Part shown: positions 44,312 to 51,927 of the stretch, one piece after another | Position numbering within the stretch: the first letter of the stretch is position 1 | Layout of the letters: each line of letters opens with the position of its first letter | NCBI RefSeq assembly: GCF_900184225.1 | Contig: NZ_FXWZ01000002.1 | Coordinates: 912,369 to 976,368, forward strand | DNA: 64,000 nt | Source: Brevibacterium ihuae | Lineage (GTDB): Bacteria; Actinomycetota; Actinomycetes; Actinomycetales; Brevibacteriaceae | Reading direction: 5' to 3' | The notes under the pieces: generated by a model | What the model saw: the letters and a program-made list of their open reading frames with translations, nothing else | Database searches by the model: none | What the model was told of the DNA's origin: nothing | Program-made: the position numbers and the translations under genes

Positions 44312-46413
44312 GTACCGAACCGTCGTACGTGAGCACCGTCGACTCCCACAGCCAGACCCCGCTGGACCCCCTCGGTGACTCCGACGCTCTCAAGGACACG
44401 GGCCAGAAAAGGAATCGCGCCAAGGTCGGTTCTGCCCGGCCGTCCTCGCTGCTGTACACGTACGGGCCCGGCTCGATCATGGACCTGTCTCACTTCACCG
44501 TGATGCCGTCGGGCCTGCAGGACTGGGAGCGCATCTGGGCCCGCCGCGAAGGCACCCCGACGATCCACGCCCCGGCGTTGCTGGATGCTGTCCGCACCCT
44601 GCTCAAACACCGAGTCCAGGAGCTGCGCCCCTTCCCTCACCAAACAAGCAGTTCCTACACGGGCGATGAGGGCCGAGACCTCGGCATTCCGGCGCGTGTC
44701 TTTCCGCAATGGTTGCGCTGCACCGGCTGCGACATGCTGGGGCCCATCGCCAAATTCCAGTACAAGAACACCAACCCCTACCGCCCGGATGAGGCGATCT
44801 TCGAGCACGAGTCGTGCCCCGGTCGATCGCGCCCTCGCGACAAGCAAGCTCGGGGAAAAGCCAAACCGGCTGGTACCAGGACGTCGAAGCGGCGCCCGGC
44901 TGTAGCGGCGCGCTACCTGCTGACATGTATTGACGGACACCTTGACGAGTTCCCCTACGATTGGTGGGTTCACGAGGGCGCGCACTGCCCGAAAGCGGAC
45001 ACCCCCATTCTGAAGATGGTCGACCACTCGGGTGGACGTGGTGCCTCCGCCACCATCGTGTGCGACTCCTGCGAGGCTCGACGTCCGATGAACCAGGCAC
45101 AGGGTGAGGTGGGCCGTTCCAAGCTGCCAGGTTGCCGCGGCCGTCACCCACACCTTGACGGCTTCTCCCCGGGCGGGTGCGATCGCGACCCGCGGCTCAT
45201 TCTCGTCGGTGCTTCAAACCTCTGGTTCCCGGCACTGACCTCAGCGATCGTCATGCCGCGACTCGAGCCCGAGCTGAAATTCGCGGACGAAGTTGACCTC
45301 ATCCGGTCTGCCCTCGCGCAGGATCCCGATGTGGCCGCCGAAGACTACGTCGGCGCCACCAAGCCCTTGCGCAAGTTTCTCAAGGGCGTCCTTGACGTCA
45401 CCGAGAAGACAGACGATGAGCTCGCCCAGCTGCTGGACGCCGTGATCAATGAACCGGCCGAGAGGTCGGTTGAAGAGAAACACGAAGCCTTCGAAAGGTG
45501 GAGCCCGGTCGATCTGCTCGTCCCGGAGTGGCGGTATCTGCAGAAGGACCCGATCAAGGATCATCACGCGGACGATCGCAGCGGGTTGGTGCTGTCACCG
45601 CGCACACTTTCGCCCCACCTTCCTGACGGCATCGGCCGCGTCCTGGCTGTCGACAAGCTGCGCAAGGTCAACGCACTCATCGGATTCACTCGCGTCGATG
45701 AGATGGATCGTGTCAACGATCTCGCCAGCCGACTCGTCCCGCTCACCGATGACCCAACTCCACCCTGGGTCGTGGCCACCGAGGACCGTGGCGAGGGGCT
45801 GTTTCTGCAATTCAATGAAGCCATGGTCGCTGCGTGGGAGGAACGCGTCATGGGTTCACCGCTGTGGCAGGCCCACCGCGCTTCGCACCGGCGCAACTTC
45901 GAAAACCGATTCTCTGACACCGCCGCTGCCGTGTCGCCAGACGAGCGCCTGCCCGCGCCGCGCTACTGGATGATTCACACCTTCGCGCACCTGCTGTTCC
46001 GACAGATGGCGCTCAGCAGCGGCTACGGAGCAGCGAGTATCAGCGAGCGGTTATACGCCTGGCAGGCAGACGGCGAGCGTCCGCCCGCTGCGGGCGTGTT
46101 GATCAGCACGACGGCCTCCGACAGCGACGGGACGCTCGGTGGTCTCGTCCGTCTTTCTGAACCGGATCTGTTGGCTGATCTCATCCGCAAAGCTCTGCTT
46201 CACGCGGGCCGGTGCTCGTCGGACCCGATCTGTGCCCGGCGCACTCCCAAGGCGCCCGAAGATTTCCTGCACGGCGCTGCCTGCCACTGCTGCGTCATGG
46301 CATCCGAGACATCGTGTGAGCGTGCGAACCGCTTCCTTGACCGCAGGCTGCTCATTCCGCTGCCGGGGTCGGACCCGGACATGGCGTTCTTCAAAGATTC
46401 TCATGTCCAATGA
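44308..46413 (+). CDS. drmB: DISARM core protein DrmB (DUF1998)
   Basis: A 701-residue protein with Cys motifs CTGCDML (about residue 142) and CDSCEARR, then RLILVGASNLWFPALTSAIVMPR and a C-terminal DUF1998 domain (YWMIHTFAHLLFRQMALSSGYG, then CHCCVMASETSCERAN with a zinc-type Cys cluster). It partners DrmA. ATG 44308 overlaps the drmA stop. The 3' end overlaps drmC by 11 nt. Confidence 0.92.
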   Translation: MSTEPSYVSTVDSHSQTPLDPLGDSDALKDTGQKRNRAKVGSARPSSLLYTYGPGSIMDLSHFTVMPSGLQDWERIWARREGTPTIHAPALLDAVRTLLKHRVQELRPFPHQTSSSYTGDEGRDLGIPARVFPQWLRCTGCDMLGPIAKFQYKNTNPYRPDEAIFEHESCPGRSRPRDKQARGKAKPAGTRTSKRRPAVAARYLLTCIDGHLDEFPYDWWVHEGAHCPKADTPILKMVDHSGGRGASATIVCDSCEARRPMNQAQGEVGRSKLPGCRGRHPHLDGFSPGGCDRDPRLILVGASNLWFPALTSAIVMPRLEPELKFADEVDLIRSALAQDPDVAAEDYVGATKPLRKFLKGVLDVTEKTDDELAQLLDAVINEPAERSVEEKHEAFERWSPVDLLVPEWRYLQKDPIKDHHADDRSGLVLSPRTLSPHLPDGIGRVLAVDKLRKVNALIGFTRVDEMDRVNDLASRLVPLTDDPTPPWVVATEDRGEGLFLQFNEAMVAAWEERVMGSPLWQAHRASHRRNFENRFSDTAAAVSPDERLPAPRYWMIHTFAHLLFRQMALSSGYGAASISERLYAWQADGERPPAAGVLISTTASDSDGTLGGLVRLSEPDLLADLIRKALLHAGRCSSDPICARRTPKAPEDFLHGAACHCCVMASETSCERANRFLDRRLLIPLPGSDPDMAFFKDSHVQ

Positions 46414-47137
46414 ATCGGAGGCTGCCCGTGCTCTCGGCGCATACCTGACCGGTGCCGAGGCGCGGCAGCTAGCCGATCAACTGGACGGTGGAGTCCCAGC
46501 TGCGACGGTGAAATCTGGCCTGGCTCCAGCACGCCGCGCCCATATCTGGGAGCTCTTGCAACAGGCGGGGCTCAGCACCAGTCGTCAGGCCGTTGTGCAG
46601 ACCCTGCGCGCCGTTGAAGGCGCACGCGCGTCGTCGATCGTCGTCTCGCCGATCTGGACCGCTCCAGACAACTTCGCCGGCGCCGGCAAACTCACCAGCA
46701 CCCTGCACGAATACGTCGACAACGCACGAGAGTCCGTCATCTGCGCGACCTTCAACTTCCAACGCAGTTCGGCGCTGTGGCGCTCCTTGCGCTCCGCCGC
46801 GGCCCGTCCCGATCTGGACGTTCGCATTTACATGGACACCGATGCCGCGGACAACAATCGAGCACTATGGAAGCCATCTACGACGGAGGTGGCTCGCGCA
46901 CTCCACCCCGCGGCTGTCTATCGAACCGTCTCGTGGCGAGGCAAGCAGGTACGGACACACGCGAAATTCATCGCAATCGACCACCAGTACCTCATCGTGA
47001 TGAGCGCCAACTTTTCGAAGTCGGCCGAGTTGCACAACATCGAACTCGGTCTCGTCGTCCACGACAAGGCCGCCTGCGAAGGCGTCATCAATGCCTTCGA
47101 TGGATACGCGAGTCTTTTTGAACTCGTAGATCCCTGA
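46403..47137 (+). CDS. drmC: DISARM phospholipase D-family nuclease DrmC
   Basis: A 244-residue protein with one PLD motif, HAKFIAID (H186, K188, D193) followed by MSANFSKSAE. The N-terminal 80 residues are helical. A single HxK motif implies it acts as a dimer, as other single-motif PLD nucleases do. In the characterised Bacillus system drmC is dispensable. ATG 46403 chosen for 11-nt overlap with drmB; it ends 53 nt before a hairpin terminator. Confidence 0.9.
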   Translation: MSNESEAARALGAYLTGAEARQLADQLDGGVPAATVKSGLAPARRAHIWELLQQAGLSTSRQAVVQTLRAVEGARASSIVVSPIWTAPDNFAGAGKLTSTLHEYVDNARESVICATFNFQRSSALWRSLRSAAARPDLDVRIYMDTDAADNNRALWKPSTTEVARALHPAAVYRTVSWRGKQVRTHAKFIAIDHQYLIVMSANFSKSAELHNIELGLVVHDKAACEGVINAFDGYASLFELVDP

Positions 47138-47189
47138 TCTGCTCCGTCAGGACCAGCTGCCACTCGATCACGCCAAGAGCCTGCCGGGC

Positions 47190-47207
47190 GCGGCCAAAAC
47201 CGGCCGC
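47190..47207. terminator. Hairpin terminator between drmC and the ychF-tail site D
   Basis: GCGGCC-AAAACC-GGCCGC is a perfect 6-bp stem with a 6-nt loop, extended by imperfect flanking CTGCC/GGCAG pairing. It lies between convergent drmC and the gene ending at 47232 and could serve both. There is no U-tract, so efficiency is uncertain. Confidence 0.45.
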
Positions 47208-47231
47208 TCCTCAGGCAGTTTCAGGAAGGGA

Positions 47232-47265
47232 TCAGACGTTGAACCTGAACTCGACCACGTCAGCA
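47232..47265 (-). repeat. ychF-tail att site D (right border of DISARM segment)
   Basis: Minus strand: AADVVEFRFNV and TGA, forming the C-terminus of the 113-residue protein. It is the copy closest to a normal YchF tail (GDVVEFRFNV), yet its codons differ from those of ychF at 49815. Confidence 0.7.
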
Positions 47266-47573
47266 GCCGTCAACTCGGGCAGAGTAGACTCCCACCCTGC
47301 TCCGTCAGACAAAGTTGGAAACACTTTTTTGAGTTTCGCCAATGCCCCATTGGCAGATGCCGCCGACACCTTGAACACCTCAATCTCTTCCTCCGAAAGC
47401 TCGCTGGCGAAGGAATTAAGCGCCTTTACGACGAGCGATAAGTGCTGAAGTACGACGTCGCGGGAAGACTTATCGGCCCTCCGCAGGTCTTGAATCAACC
47501 CCGAGCACCGTTGAAGAAGCCAGAGTATCTCAAATACGCCGTGACGAACTTCTTGCTCCTCGTCATCCGTCAC
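47232..47573 (-). CDS. Unknown 113-aa protein ending in a YchF tail
   Basis: A helical, acidic protein beginning VTDDEEQEVRHGVFEILWLLQRCSGLIQDLRRAD. The GTG start (47571-47573) overlaps the stop of the small membrane gene as GTGA. Its last residues AADVVEFRFNV come from the ychF-derived att site, so the natural C-terminus may lie just before. It is part of the chain ychF, 31-aa ORF, gmrSD, membrane protein, this gene. No family recognised. Confidence 0.6.
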   Translation of the reverse strand: MTDDEEQEVRHGVFEILWLLQRCSGLIQDLRRADKSSRDVVLQHLSLVVKALNSFASELSEEEIEVFKVSAASANGALAKLKKVFPTLSDGAGWESTLPELTAADVVEFRFNV

Positions 47574-47848
47574 AGCGAACTCGCGGAGTGGATGGGCAGG
47601 CGTCCCGATTCGCGCGTTCGGGGAGGTTGTTCGCCCCGGTGTTCCTCCACCCAAGCTGTGAGGCGATCCCGGGCAACCGCAACGGAGCCGGCGGTCAGCG
47701 AGACAATGAACGCGTCGACGCGCGCGATTGCGGCAGCTCTACGATCAGATCGCCATGCCATGAAGGCGAACACGGCAGCAGCGCCCATAGCGAAGGCATT
47801 CGCCCAAGCACCCAGCATGCCCCACATTGCAATCTGCTCAGGCGTCAC
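47570..47848 (-). CDS. Small one-TM protein in the GmrSD operon (92 aa)
   Basis: VTPEQIAMWGMLGAWANAFAMGAAAVFAFMAW is a short lead-in and one transmembrane helix, followed by a basic amphipathic region (RSDRRAAAIARVDAFIVSLTAGS). GTG 47848 overlaps the gmrSD stop (GTGA), and its own stop overlaps the next start the same way. Such a layout (TM helix plus cytosolic helix) recalls small membrane effectors, but this is only an analogy. Confidence 0.6.
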   Translation of the reverse strand: MTPEQIAMWGMLGAWANAFAMGAAAVFAFMAWRSDRRAAAIARVDAFIVSLTAGSVAVARDRLTAWVEEHRGEQPPRTRESGRLPIHSASSL

Positions 47849-47898
47849 CTCTTGCCCCCAGAGGTTAATCCGCTACGGAACTCCACCGCATCACCATC
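47845..47898 (-). repeat. ychF-tail att site E (P'-arm type)
   Basis: Bases 47855-47898 match 49791-49834 (site F) in 42 of 44 positions, including 33 identical bases. It encodes the end of GmrSD, and the GTGA start of the next gene lies in its border, exactly as at site F. Confidence 0.8.
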
Positions 47899-49692
47899 AA
47901 TACCTTGTTTGAGAATGGCCAGCGGGAAGCGTTCTAGCACCCTCGCTGCCAGTTCTTCGGTGCGGTTCTCGATGTCGTCAGGGGTCCAAGACTCCCTCGT
48001 GGCCAGGTCAGCGTTCAGTGACAGTCCGTTTCGATAGCCGATGTGCCTGCCCTTTGCGTCCTGGCGGTCGCGCTTCTCAGGGAACGACTTGTTGCCGAGG
48101 TTGCTGTTATACGCGGTAATGGTGAGGTTGCCGAGCCTATGCTTGTGCTCCTCCTGAACCTGGGCAGCGACCTCCTCGCCCCCGAGCATCTCCTGCCACT
48201 CAGCCGGAAGGTTCTCGCCCTGCGGGAGGATGTGCTCGATCGTCCAGACGAAACGGTTCTTTTCCTGACGCCACAGGTCGACACGCGTCTCCTTGGTCAT
48301 GGCGTCCTCGGCCAGCGTCGCGAGGACGAACCGGGCGACGTCGCTGTTCTCCTCGTAGATTCGCCCCAGGAGGCGGGTGCGGAACTCCTCGTCGGACACT
48401 GAGGCCGCACTCAGCTTCTCCCCGACGATCTCCACCACATCGTCGCCTCGGGCATCACCCACAGCGTCGATGGTCGTCATAAACAGCTTCGCCAGCGCGT
48501 ACGTCTGCGGGTATCCCGTGAGGTTGCGTCGGACAAAGAAGCTCGTGAGGCGGTCTACGACCGTCTCGATGTGTGCATCTGTCAGAACCAGATCGGACTG
48601 CTTCGATATCAGCCACATGAGGAGCACGTAGGACGGCGCGCCCTGAGCGCGCATCAGGCGCTGGAACGACCGGTCAAGGGTTGTCGGCTGGTCGAGTTCA
48701 ACGACGCAGTTGATTCGCCCGTAGACCTTGCTCGCCGCCACCAGCGAATCGACGACGCTTTTGAGGCCCTGCTCGAGGACCTTCTCGTAGACCCTGATCA
48801 GGTTGGACTTCGTGGCGACCGAGGCGTTTGAGACTTCGGGCAACTCTGACTTGAACGCGTTGTAGTAGTGGCGGAGGAAGCGCTCCTGGGTGGAGTAGCT
48901 GTCACCGAGGCTGGTCAGCATGTCGTTCCAGTGCTTGAACGCCTCGTCGACGTCCATGATCTGCTTCTTCTCCGACTCGGCGAGAAGGTGGTTCTTGATC
49001 AGGTCCACCGGCGAGAGGGGCATCCCGCGGTTGTTCAGGGACTCGAACAGCACGAACGCGTCGGCGTGGTTGGCCACCTCAATCTTCACGATCACCGCCT
49101 GCAGGGCCGCCTCATGCACCCGCAGGGCTGCCTCCGGCTGTGTGATCTCCTCAGTCTCGGCGAGCCTCTGGATCGCGGAGCGGAAGTAGCGGTAGCACTT
49201 GGCAATCCTGCGGCTGGGGAAGTACGGCTTCCATTCTCCCTCCACCGGCAGGCCGGCTTCCTCGAGCACCTTGCGGAAGTCGGAGAGGTTGTGGCCCTGC
49301 TTCTGCGGCGTCACCCTCGGCTGCTGGTCGGCTTTCCGCACCAACTGCCGACCGAGGTTGACGACATCCGTTCGTGTGTCGTCGTCGAGATCGTCGAGGT
49401 GCTCCTTGAGTACCGAAAAGACGGCGGCCAACAACAAGGTGAGCGTCGTCAGTCGCTGCTGCCCATCGATGACCTGCAGGATGTTGCCCTCGAGCGTGTC
49501 CGTGGTCTGGTCGAGCGTGATGATGGTGCCCAGGAAGTGCGCGCCGTCGGCCTCAATGAGATCTTCGAACAGGTCTTCCCAGTGGGACTTATACCAGGAG
49601 TACTCGCGCTGGTAGGGCGGGATCCGGTACAGCACGTTGCCTTCGTGACTGAACAGCGTGTGCACCGGATACTGGTTGGCAGATTTGATCAT
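47845..49692 (-). CDS. GmrSD-type modification-dependent restriction enzyme (DUF262-DUF1524)
   Basis: A 615-residue single-chain GmrSD. N-terminal DUF262: PPYQREYSW (25-33) and DGQQRLTTL (76-84), the ParB-like NTPase motifs; NNRGMPLSPVDLIKNHLL in the middle; C-terminal DUF1524 nuclease EHILPQGENLPAEW (His-Me type) with HRLGNLTITAYNSNLGNKSF. Family members cut DNA with modified (e.g. glucosylated) bases, complementing DISARM, which attacks unmodified DNA. The last 16 residues (DGDAVEFRSGLTSGGKR) are att-derived and mimic the chimeric YchF end. ATG 49692 overlaps the stop of a 31-codon ORF. Confidence 0.88.
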   Translation of the reverse strand: MIKSANQYPVHTLFSHEGNVLYRIPPYQREYSWYKSHWEDLFEDLIEADGAHFLGTIITLDQTTDTLEGNILQVIDGQQRLTTLTLLLAAVFSVLKEHLDDLDDDTRTDVVNLGRQLVRKADQQPRVTPQKQGHNLSDFRKVLEEAGLPVEGEWKPYFPSRRIAKCYRYFRSAIQRLAETEEITQPEAALRVHEAALQAVIVKIEVANHADAFVLFESLNNRGMPLSPVDLIKNHLLAESEKKQIMDVDEAFKHWNDMLTSLGDSYSTQERFLRHYYNAFKSELPEVSNASVATKSNLIRVYEKVLEQGLKSVVDSLVAASKVYGRINCVVELDQPTTLDRSFQRLMRAQGAPSYVLLMWLISKQSDLVLTDAHIETVVDRLTSFFVRRNLTGYPQTYALAKLFMTTIDAVGDARGDDVVEIVGEKLSAASVSDEEFRTRLLGRIYEENSDVARFVLATLAEDAMTKETRVDLWRQEKNRFVWTIEHILPQGENLPAEWQEMLGGEEVAAQVQEEHKHRLGNLTITAYNSNLGNKSFPEKRDRQDAKGRHIGYRNGLSLNADLATRESWTPDDIENRTEELAARVLERFPLAILKQGIDGDAVEFRSGLTSGGKR

Positions 49693-49784
49693 CGAGAACC
49701 TCCCAGCTCACGCGCCCATATGTGGCTGACCTCTCCGTCGATGAAGTCGCGGACCCTGTCGTGCAGGTTGCGTGATTCTGTCAC
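49689..49784 (-). CDS. 31-codon ORF linking ychF and gmrSD
   Basis: GTG (49782-49784) overlaps the ychF TGA as GTGA; its TGA (49689-49691) overlaps the gmrSD ATG as ATGA. The peptide is VTESRNLHDRVRDFIDGEVSHIW... (31 aa), hydrophilic and helical. It may act only as a translational bridge, or be the remnant of a longer gene. Either way it lets ribosomes pass from ychF to gmrSD without a gap. Confidence 0.5.
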   Translation of the reverse strand: MTESRNLHDRVRDFIDGEVSHIWARELGGSR

Positions 49785-49834
49785 TTCCTACCCCCAGAGG
49801 TTAATCCGCTACGGAACTCCACCACGTCACCATC
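49781..49834 (-). repeat. ychF att site F: chimeric end of the resident ychF
   Basis: The ychF codons for DGDVVEFR continue into SGLTSGGRK and TGA instead of the family's FNV stop. The new 3' part contains the arm TTCCGTAGCGGATTAACCT, whose reverse complement matches the left arm at sites A and B in 16 of 19 positions. Confidence 0.85.
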
Positions 49835-50884
49835 GACCATGACGTAGTCCTTGCCCTCCATGCGCACGCGGCCGGCTGCGCGGGCGTCGGCCATGGATCC
49901 GTGCTGATCGAGGTCCTCGAAGGACACGATCTCGGCCTTGATGAAGCCCTTCTGGAAGTCGGTATGGATGACGCCGGCCGCCTCGGGCGCGGTCGCCCCC
50001 TGCGGGATCGTCCAGGCGCGCGACTCCTTGGGACCGGCGGTGAGGTACGTCTGCAGCCCGAGCGTGGAGAAGCCCACGCGCGCCAGCTGGTCGAGACCGG
50101 CCTCGTCCTGCTCGCTCATCTCGAGCATCTCCGCCGCCTCGTCGTCGTCGAGCTCGGCGAGCTCGGACTCGAACTTCGCGTCGAGGAAGATCGCCTCGAC
50201 CGGCGCGACGAGCGCGCGCATTGCGTCCTTCTGCGCCTCGTCGGCGAGCACGTCGTCGTCGACGTTGAACACGTAGAGGAACGGCTTCGTCGTCATGAGC
50301 TGGAGCTCGCGCAGCGGGCCGGCGTCGAAGCCGTCGGTCTGCATCGCCTGGTACAGCGTCCGCCCCTCCTCGAGGATCGCCTGCGCGGCCTGCATCGCGG
50401 CGAGCACCTCGGGCGCGGTCTTCTTCTGCTTGACCTCCTTCTCGATGCGCGGCGTGGCCTTCTCGATCGTCTGGAGGTCGGCGAGGATGAGCTCGGTGTT
50501 GATCGTGTCGATGTCGTCGGCCGGGCTGACCTTGCCGTCGACGTGCACGACGTCGGAGTCGGAGAACCCGCGGATGACCTGGCAGATCGCGTCCGCTTCA
50601 CGGATGTTGGCGAGGAACTGGTTGCCGAGCCCCTCCCCCTCCGAGGCGCCGCGCACGATCCCGGCGATGTCGACGAAGCTCACCGTCGCCGGCAGGATCT
50701 TCGCCGAACCGAAGATCTCGGCCAGGCGGTCGAGCCGGGGATCCGGCAGCTCGACCACGCCGATGTTCGGCTCGATGGTCGCGAACGGGTAGTTCGCCGC
50801 GAGCACCTGGTTCTTGGTCAGGGCATTGAACATGGTGGACTTGCCGACGTTGGGCAGTCCGACGATTCCGATAGTAAGAGCCAC
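49781..50884 (-). CDS. ychF: Redox-regulated ATPase YchF with altered C-terminus
   Basis: A 367-residue Obg-family ATPase/GTPase that associates with ribosomes. GIVGLPNVGKST (residues 6-17), the switch-region FVDIAGIVRGASEGEGLGNQFL, a central coiled coil and a C-terminal TGS domain are intact. The normal end ...GDVVEFRFNV is replaced by ...GDVVEFRSGLTSGGRK through island insertion. GTG 50884 is 8 nt from minus-strand TAGACT and fits the family start (MALTIGIVGLP), so the mRNA is probably leaderless. The ychF transcript would run into gmrSD. Confidence 0.95.
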   Translation of the reverse strand: MALTIGIVGLPNVGKSTMFNALTKNQVLAANYPFATIEPNIGVVELPDPRLDRLAEIFGSAKILPATVSFVDIAGIVRGASEGEGLGNQFLANIREADAICQVIRGFSDSDVVHVDGKVSPADDIDTINTELILADLQTIEKATPRIEKEVKQKKTAPEVLAAMQAAQAILEEGRTLYQAMQTDGFDAGPLRELQLMTTKPFLYVFNVDDDVLADEAQKDAMRALVAPVEAIFLDAKFESELAELDDDEAAEMLEMSEQDEAGLDQLARVGFSTLGLQTYLTAGPKESRAWTIPQGATAPEAAGVIHTDFQKGFIKAEIVSFEDLDQHGSMADARAAGRVRMEGKDYVMVDGDVVEFRSGLTSGGRK

Positions 50885-50892
50885 GGTCACCC

Positions 50893-50898
50893 AGTCTA
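50893..50898 (-). promoter_or_regulatory. ychF -10 (TAGACT), leaderless
   Basis: Minus-strand TAGACT, 8 nt before GTG 50884. By position it may also drive the downstream gmrSD operon. Confidence 0.5.
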
Positions 50899-51015
50899 GC
50901 GGTGAGCGCCGCACCCTTGACACGGGCCCGCGAGCCGGTAGGTTCGGGCACCACCGGCCGTCCGCGCCGGACCACCGCGCACCGCGTCCCACGACCGCTC
51001 GCCCCAGGGGAGACC

Positions 51016-51918
51016 ATGGCAGAGTTCAGCACGTTCACCGCCTCCGACGGCACGCCGATCGAGTACGCCGACATCGGCTCCGGACCGGTGCTCTTCAACA
51101 TCCATCACTACGGCGGCAGCACCGAGATGCAGATGCCCATGCTCGAGATGCTCGCCGGCGACTTCCGGTGCATCACGTTCTCCCAGCGCGGTTGGGGAGC
51201 GACCCCGCTGCGCGGCGAGATCAGCCTCGCCCAGTCCGCCCGCGACGCCGGGGAGCTCCTCGACCACCTCGGCGTCGAGAGCGCCTACTTCGTCGGGCTC
51301 TCCATGGGCGCCGCCGTGACCTGGGCCTATGTCGAGCAGTTCGGCTGTGCGCGGATGAATCGCGCCTTCTTCATGGACATGACGCCCAAGCTCGTCAACG
51401 AGGACGGGTTCGACGGCGGCCTCTACCAGGGCTGGTACACCCCGGAGCGGTACGCAGCCGACCTCGAGCTCCAGCGCGCGGACTTCCCCGCTTTCCAGCG
51501 GTACTTCTACGAGCAGGTGTTCTTCCCGCACACCCGGGACGAGGAGCGGACCTTCGCCTTCGACGAATCGCTGCTGCCGGTCTTCGCGCAGCTCATGCCC
51601 GCCGCCGGCTTCCCGCCGGGCACCCCGGTCGAGCAGCTCTTCGAACCCGAGCCCGGGATGCTCGACACGCTCCAGGAGTACTGGCGGGCGATGGGCGAGG
51701 CGGACCTCCGCGGCGCGCTGGCAAACTTCTCCGTCCCCGTCCATCTCCTCCACGCCCGGCCGGGCTCGATCTACGACGAGCGGACCGCCGAGTTCGTCCG
51801 CGACGCGATCCCCGGCGCCCGGCTCACGTACGTCGACGACGCCACGCACATGTCGTTCCTCGTCCAGGAGCTGCCGCGCGCAGTCGACGAGATCCGTGCC
51901 TTCGCCCGCGAGGGGTGA
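51016..51918 (+). CDS. Alpha/beta hydrolase
   Basis: A 300-residue hydrolase: YADIGSGPVLFNIHHYGGS at the oxyanion hole (with HH instead of the usual HG), FSQRGWGATPL, nucleophile elbow VGLSMGAAV, and DDATHMSFL with the catalytic His. ATG 51016 follows CAGGGGAGACC. It is divergent from ychF. Substrate unknown. Confidence 0.82.
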   Translation: MAEFSTFTASDGTPIEYADIGSGPVLFNIHHYGGSTEMQMPMLEMLAGDFRCITFSQRGWGATPLRGEISLAQSARDAGELLDHLGVESAYFVGLSMGAAVTWAYVEQFGCARMNRAFFMDMTPKLVNEDGFDGGLYQGWYTPERYAADLELQRADFPAFQRYFYEQVFFPHTRDEERTFAFDESLLPVFAQLMPAAGFPPGTPVEQLFEPEPGMLDTLQEYWRAMGEADLRGALANFSVPVHLLHARPGSIYDERTAEFVRDAIPGARLTYVDDATHMSFLVQELPRAVDEIRAFAREG

Positions 51919-51927
51919 GTCAGCGCC

